A stretch of DNA of 8,795 bases, taken from NCBI GenBank assembly GCA_020724185.1, contig DYHL01000016.1, positions 1,515-10,309 on the forward strand, given 5' to 3'. The notes beneath the pieces are model-generated. The model was not told the DNA's origin and ran no database searches. It saw only the letters and a program-made list of their open reading frames with translations. Every line of letters begins with the position of its first letter. The first letter of the stretch is position 1. The DNA is from Candidatus Nitrosymbiomonas sp. Its GTDB lineage: Bacteria; Sysuimicrobiota; Sysuimicrobiia; Sysuimicrobiales; Humicultoraceae. The translations under genes and the position numbers were made by a program. Positions 6,962-8,795 of the stretch are shown here, piece by piece.

Positions 6962-7615
6962 ATGGCCCGTGAACTCGGTCGAACAGAAGCCGATCAGGCA
7001 GAGGAGATCATCCGCCGCCTCCGCGGGGTCGTGGCGGCGAGGGTAGTGCCGACGCCCGAGGGCCAGATTGACGTGATTCACGTGCTCGGGCAGGCGGACC
7101 GCAGCCCCAAGCTGATCGCGCTGGACGTCGTCTCCGCCCTGGCGGCCGAGATGGGTGCTTCACTGGAACCTCGCCAGGTCCGGGTTGCGGCGATGCGGCC
7201 GGAGGAGAGCACTTCGGCGGTACCCCAGGCGCGGCTTAAGTTCGTGGGTCTCTCGCAGAGCGTTATTCGGGACTGCGCGGAGATCAGGGTGCACCTTGAG
7301 GACCGCGGGATGCTCTACGAGGGGACCGCGGCAGGCCCCAACGTTTCCCGGCACCGCTTGGGCCTGGTGGCGCAGGCGACGCTGCGTGCGGTTGAGGTCT
7401 TCCTGAGGGCTCAAGGGATGCTGGTCTTCGAGGGCGCGGCGGTGCAGGCGGTGGCCGAGCAAGAGGTGGCTGTTGTTACCATCACCCTGGCAGGGACCGA
7501 TCATGAGACCCTGGCCGGAGCATCGGTGGTGCGCGACGATCCCCGTGAGGCGGTCGTGCGCGCGGTTTTGTCCGCGGTGAACCGCCCCATTTCCTGGTTG
7601 GCAGCTAACCGCTAG
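6962..7615 (+). CDS. Uncharacterised two-part protein between hpf and secA
   Basis: A 217-residue soluble protein that I cannot assign. No signal peptide or membrane segment is visible. The ATG follows GGAGGTG (6951-6957) by four bases, so translation is well supported. The N-terminal part, about 12-80, has the pattern helix (EEIIRRLRGV), strand (AARVVP), strand (QIDVIHVLG), then RSPKLIALDVVSALAAEMG and a final strand (RQVRVAAM). This suggests a small alpha/beta fold with an invariant-looking HVL...RSPK segment. I recall similar segments in conserved hypothetical proteins of Gram-positive lineages, but only loosely. After a linker (81-89), the C-terminal part, about 90-217, has alternating strands and helices: AEIRVHLEDRGMLYEGTAAG, then RHRLGLVAQATLRAVEVFL, then VAVVTITLAG and a final helix DPREAVVRAVLSAVNRPI. 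It ends 91 nt before secA. Position suggests a link to translation or secretion, but that is only inference. Confidence 0.85.
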   Translation: MARELGRTEADQAEEIIRRLRGVVAARVVPTPEGQIDVIHVLGQADRSPKLIALDVVSALAAEMGASLEPRQVRVAAMRPEESTSAVPQARLKFVGLSQSVIRDCAEIRVHLEDRGMLYEGTAAGPNVSRHRLGLVAQATLRAVEVFLRAQGMLVFEGAAVQAVAEQEVAVVTITLAGTDHETLAGASVVRDDPREAVVRAVLSAVNRPISWLAANR

Positions 7616-7641
7616 GGATCAGGCGCGCTCCCCACTAGGTC

Positions 7642-7650
7642 TGATAGAAT
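7642..7650 (+). promoter_or_regulatory. Candidate extended -10 promoter of secA
   Basis: TGATAGAAT reads as TG-n-TAGAAT, an extended -10 element with one mismatch to TATAAT. No convincing -35 lies 16-18 bp upstream (GGCGCG at the 17-bp position), which is tolerated by extended -10 promoters. Transcription would start near 7657, giving a leader of about 50 nt before the secA ATG. It is one of the few AT-richer spots in the gap. Confidence 0.35.
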
Positions 7651-7661
7651 CTACCGTGGTT

Positions 7662-7693
7662 GTTGCCTGGCCGGGGCAACGCGTGCTCCGGCC
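7662..7693 (+). promoter_or_regulatory. Possible H-type RNA pseudoknot in the secA leader
   Basis: Stem 1 is GTTGCC (7662-7667) with GGCAAC (7675-7680), six perfect pairs. The loop of this hairpin is T plus GGCCGG (7669-7674), and GGCCGG is the exact complement of CCGGCC at 7688-7693, giving a six-pair stem 2. Loop lengths would be 1 nt (7668), 0 nt and 7 nt (7681-7687), which suits a classic H-type pseudoknot. The structure ends three bases before the GAGGTG Shine-Dalgarno (7697-7702). No T-run follows, so it is not an intrinsic terminator. The function would be translational control of secA, by inference only. Confidence 0.4.
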
Positions 7694-7706
7694 TGCGAGG
7701 TGCGTC

Positions 7707-8795
7707 ATGCGAGGTCTGTTCAGCCGGCTTCTGGGCGATCCCAGCGAGCGCGAGGTGTCGCGGCTGCGGCCCACTGTCGAGGAGACCAACGACCTGGAGA
7801 CCGAGTTCCAGCAGTTGAGCGACGAGGACCTGAGGGAGCGCATCGGGGTCTGGCGCGAGGGGGTTGCCGGGGCGATCGAGGGCCTGGAGGGTGACGAGCG
7901 CAAGGCGGCCCAGGCGGTCGTCCTGGACGAGCTGCTTCCCCAGGTGTTCGCCGCAGTCCGAGCGGCCAGTCAGCGCACCATAGGCCAGCGACACTTCGAC
8001 GTCCAGCTGATCGGCGGGGCGGTACTCCACAGCGGCAAGATCGCCGAGATGAAGACAGGCGAGGGCAAGAAGCTCGTGGCCACGCTTCCGATGGTCCTCA
8101 ACGCGTTGACGGGACGCGGTGCGCACCTGGTTACCGTGAACGACTACCTGAGCCGGCGCGACGCGGGATGGATGGGGCCGATCTATCATCTCCTCGGGTT
8201 CTCGGTGGCGGCGATCGGGCACGAGTTCTCCGGGCTGTACGATCCCTCCTACGCCGATCCCAAGCCGCACCACGATGATCGTCTGAATCACTTCCGCCCG
8301 GTCAGCCGGCGCGAGGCCTACGCGGCGGACATCACCTATGGTACCAACAACGAGTTTGGCTTCGACTACCTCCGCGACAACATGGTCCTGCGTGAGGAGG
8401 ACCTGGTGCTGCGCGAGCTCCACTACGCCATCGTGGACGAGGTGGACTTCATCCTGATTGACGAGGCCCGCACTCCCCTGATCATCTCGGGAGTGGTTGA
8501 GGGAGGGGTCGAACGCTACCAGCGCTTCTCCCGCGTCGTGCCCCGGCTGCAGCGCGACGTGGACTACACCGTGGACGAGAAGCTGAAGAACGCGATTCTC
8601 ACCGACGAGGGCGTTGGTCACGCCGAGCGGCTGTTGGGGATTGACGACCTGTCCGACCCCGAGCACGGTGACCTGATGCACCAGCTGCACCAGGGGCTTC
8701 GCGCGCACGCGGTCTACAAGCGCGACGTGGACTACGTGGTAAAGGACGGCCAGGTAATCATAGTGGACGAGTTCACCGGCCGTTTGATGTTCGGC
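7707..8795 (+). CDS. secA: Preprotein translocase ATPase SecA, N-terminal part
   Basis: The first 363 residues of SecA, the cytoplasmic ATPase that drives preproteins through SecYEG; the gene continues past the window. The ATG at 7707 follows GAGGTG (7697-7702) by four bases, and the protein begins MRGLFSRLLGDPSEREV, as expected. Family landmarks are RHFDVQLIGG (95-104), the Walker A region EMKTGEGKK (114-122), LVTVNDYLSRRDAGWMGPIY (141-160), DITYGTNNEFGFDYLRDNM (208-226), the Walker B region DEVDFILIDEARTPLIIS (244-261), and the start of the preprotein cross-linking domain through KRDVDYVV and VDEFTGRLMFG. Two odd residues stand out: Lys122 replaces the conserved Walker A Thr (GKT in normal SecA), and Phe248 replaces the usual Ser in DEVDSILIDEA. 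An extra segment at about 170-200 precedes SRREAYAADITYG, seen in several deep lineages. Everything else looks like a housekeeping SecA, so a sequence error, a natural variant or an inactive copy all remain possible. Confidence 0.95.
   Translation, partial: MRGLFSRLLGDPSEREVSRLRPTVEETNDLETEFQQLSDEDLRERIGVWREGVAGAIEGLEGDERKAAQAVVLDELLPQVFAAVRAASQRTIGQRHFDVQLIGGAVLHSGKIAEMKTGEGKKLVATLPMVLNALTGRGAHLVTVNDYLSRRDAGWMGPIYHLLGFSVAAIGHEFSGLYDPSYADPKPHHDDRLNHFRPVSRREAYAADITYGTNNEFGFDYLRDNMVLREEDLVLRELHYAIVDEVDFILIDEARTPLIISGVVEGGVERYQRFSRVVPRLQRDVDYTVDEKLKNAILTDEGVGHAERLLGIDDLSDPEHGDLMHQLHQGLRAHAVYKRDVDYVVKDGQVIIVDEFTGRLMFG

Noticed and set aside
5760..6962. 400-residue open frame on the minus strand across hppA, hpf and their gap
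   Set aside because: It is His/Arg/Pro-rich with no recognisable domain and is antisense to two clear genes; it is a GC-driven artefact.
7616..7641. Terminator after the 217-residue gene
   Set aside because: CTAGGG and CCCACTAG pair only imperfectly and no T-run follows.
7635..8708. 357-residue open frame on the minus strand opposite secA
   Set aside because: The plus strand codes for SecA throughout with conserved motifs; the antisense frame resembles nothing known.
8781..8795. SecA GRLMFG in place of GRLMPG as a third odd residue
   Set aside because: Phe, Lys and Pro all occur at this position in SecA proteins as I recall, so it is ordinary variation.

Overview
This is a high-GC bacterial chromosomal segment with strong G/C preference at third codon positions. 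All real genes lie on the + strand and are tightly packed. In order they are: the 3' end of glyS (glycyl-tRNA synthetase beta subunit), ppdK (pyruvate, phosphate dikinase), dgt (HD-domain dNTP triphosphohydrolase), hppA (ion-pumping membrane pyrophosphatase), hpf (long-form ribosome hibernation factor), an uncharacterised 217-residue gene, and the 5' part of secA, which runs off the end of the window. The glyS-ppdK-dgt run and the hpf/secA neighbourhood recall Firmicutes and other deep Gram-positive lineages. The SecA insertion and very high GC would also fit Chloroflexota, Armatimonadota or related uncultured phyla. The sequence alone does not settle the phylum. I see no mobile element, CRISPR array, RNA gene or sign of recent transfer.

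Layout: the gaps are 16 nt (glyS-ppdK), 4 nt (ppdK-dgt), 32 nt (dgt-hppA), 72 nt (hppA-hpf), 41 nt (hpf-unknown) and 91 nt (unknown-secA). None contains a convincing intrinsic terminator, so glyS to the unknown gene could be one transcript. The 91-nt gap before secA holds a candidate extended -10 promoter, followed by a possible H-type RNA pseudoknot ending three bases before the secA Shine-Dalgarno. No gene-free stretch exceeds 91 nt.

Functionally, the first four genes touch pyrophosphate or related phosphates. GlyRS releases PPi; PPDK makes or uses PPi when interconverting pyruvate and PEP; Dgt releases tripolyphosphate; HppA spends PPi to pump H+ or Na+. The last three fall in a growth and translation/secretion neighbourhood.

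Points most worth a second look: SecA has Lys instead of the conserved Thr/Ser at the end of its Walker A motif, plus a second change in its Walker B region; the secA leader may form a pseudoknot; the gene between hpf and secA is unassigned; PPDK carries two extra charged helical segments in its C-terminal domain; and the start of dgt contains a very strong hairpin. I found no wholly new multi-gene system. This is mostly a housekeeping region with some unusual details.
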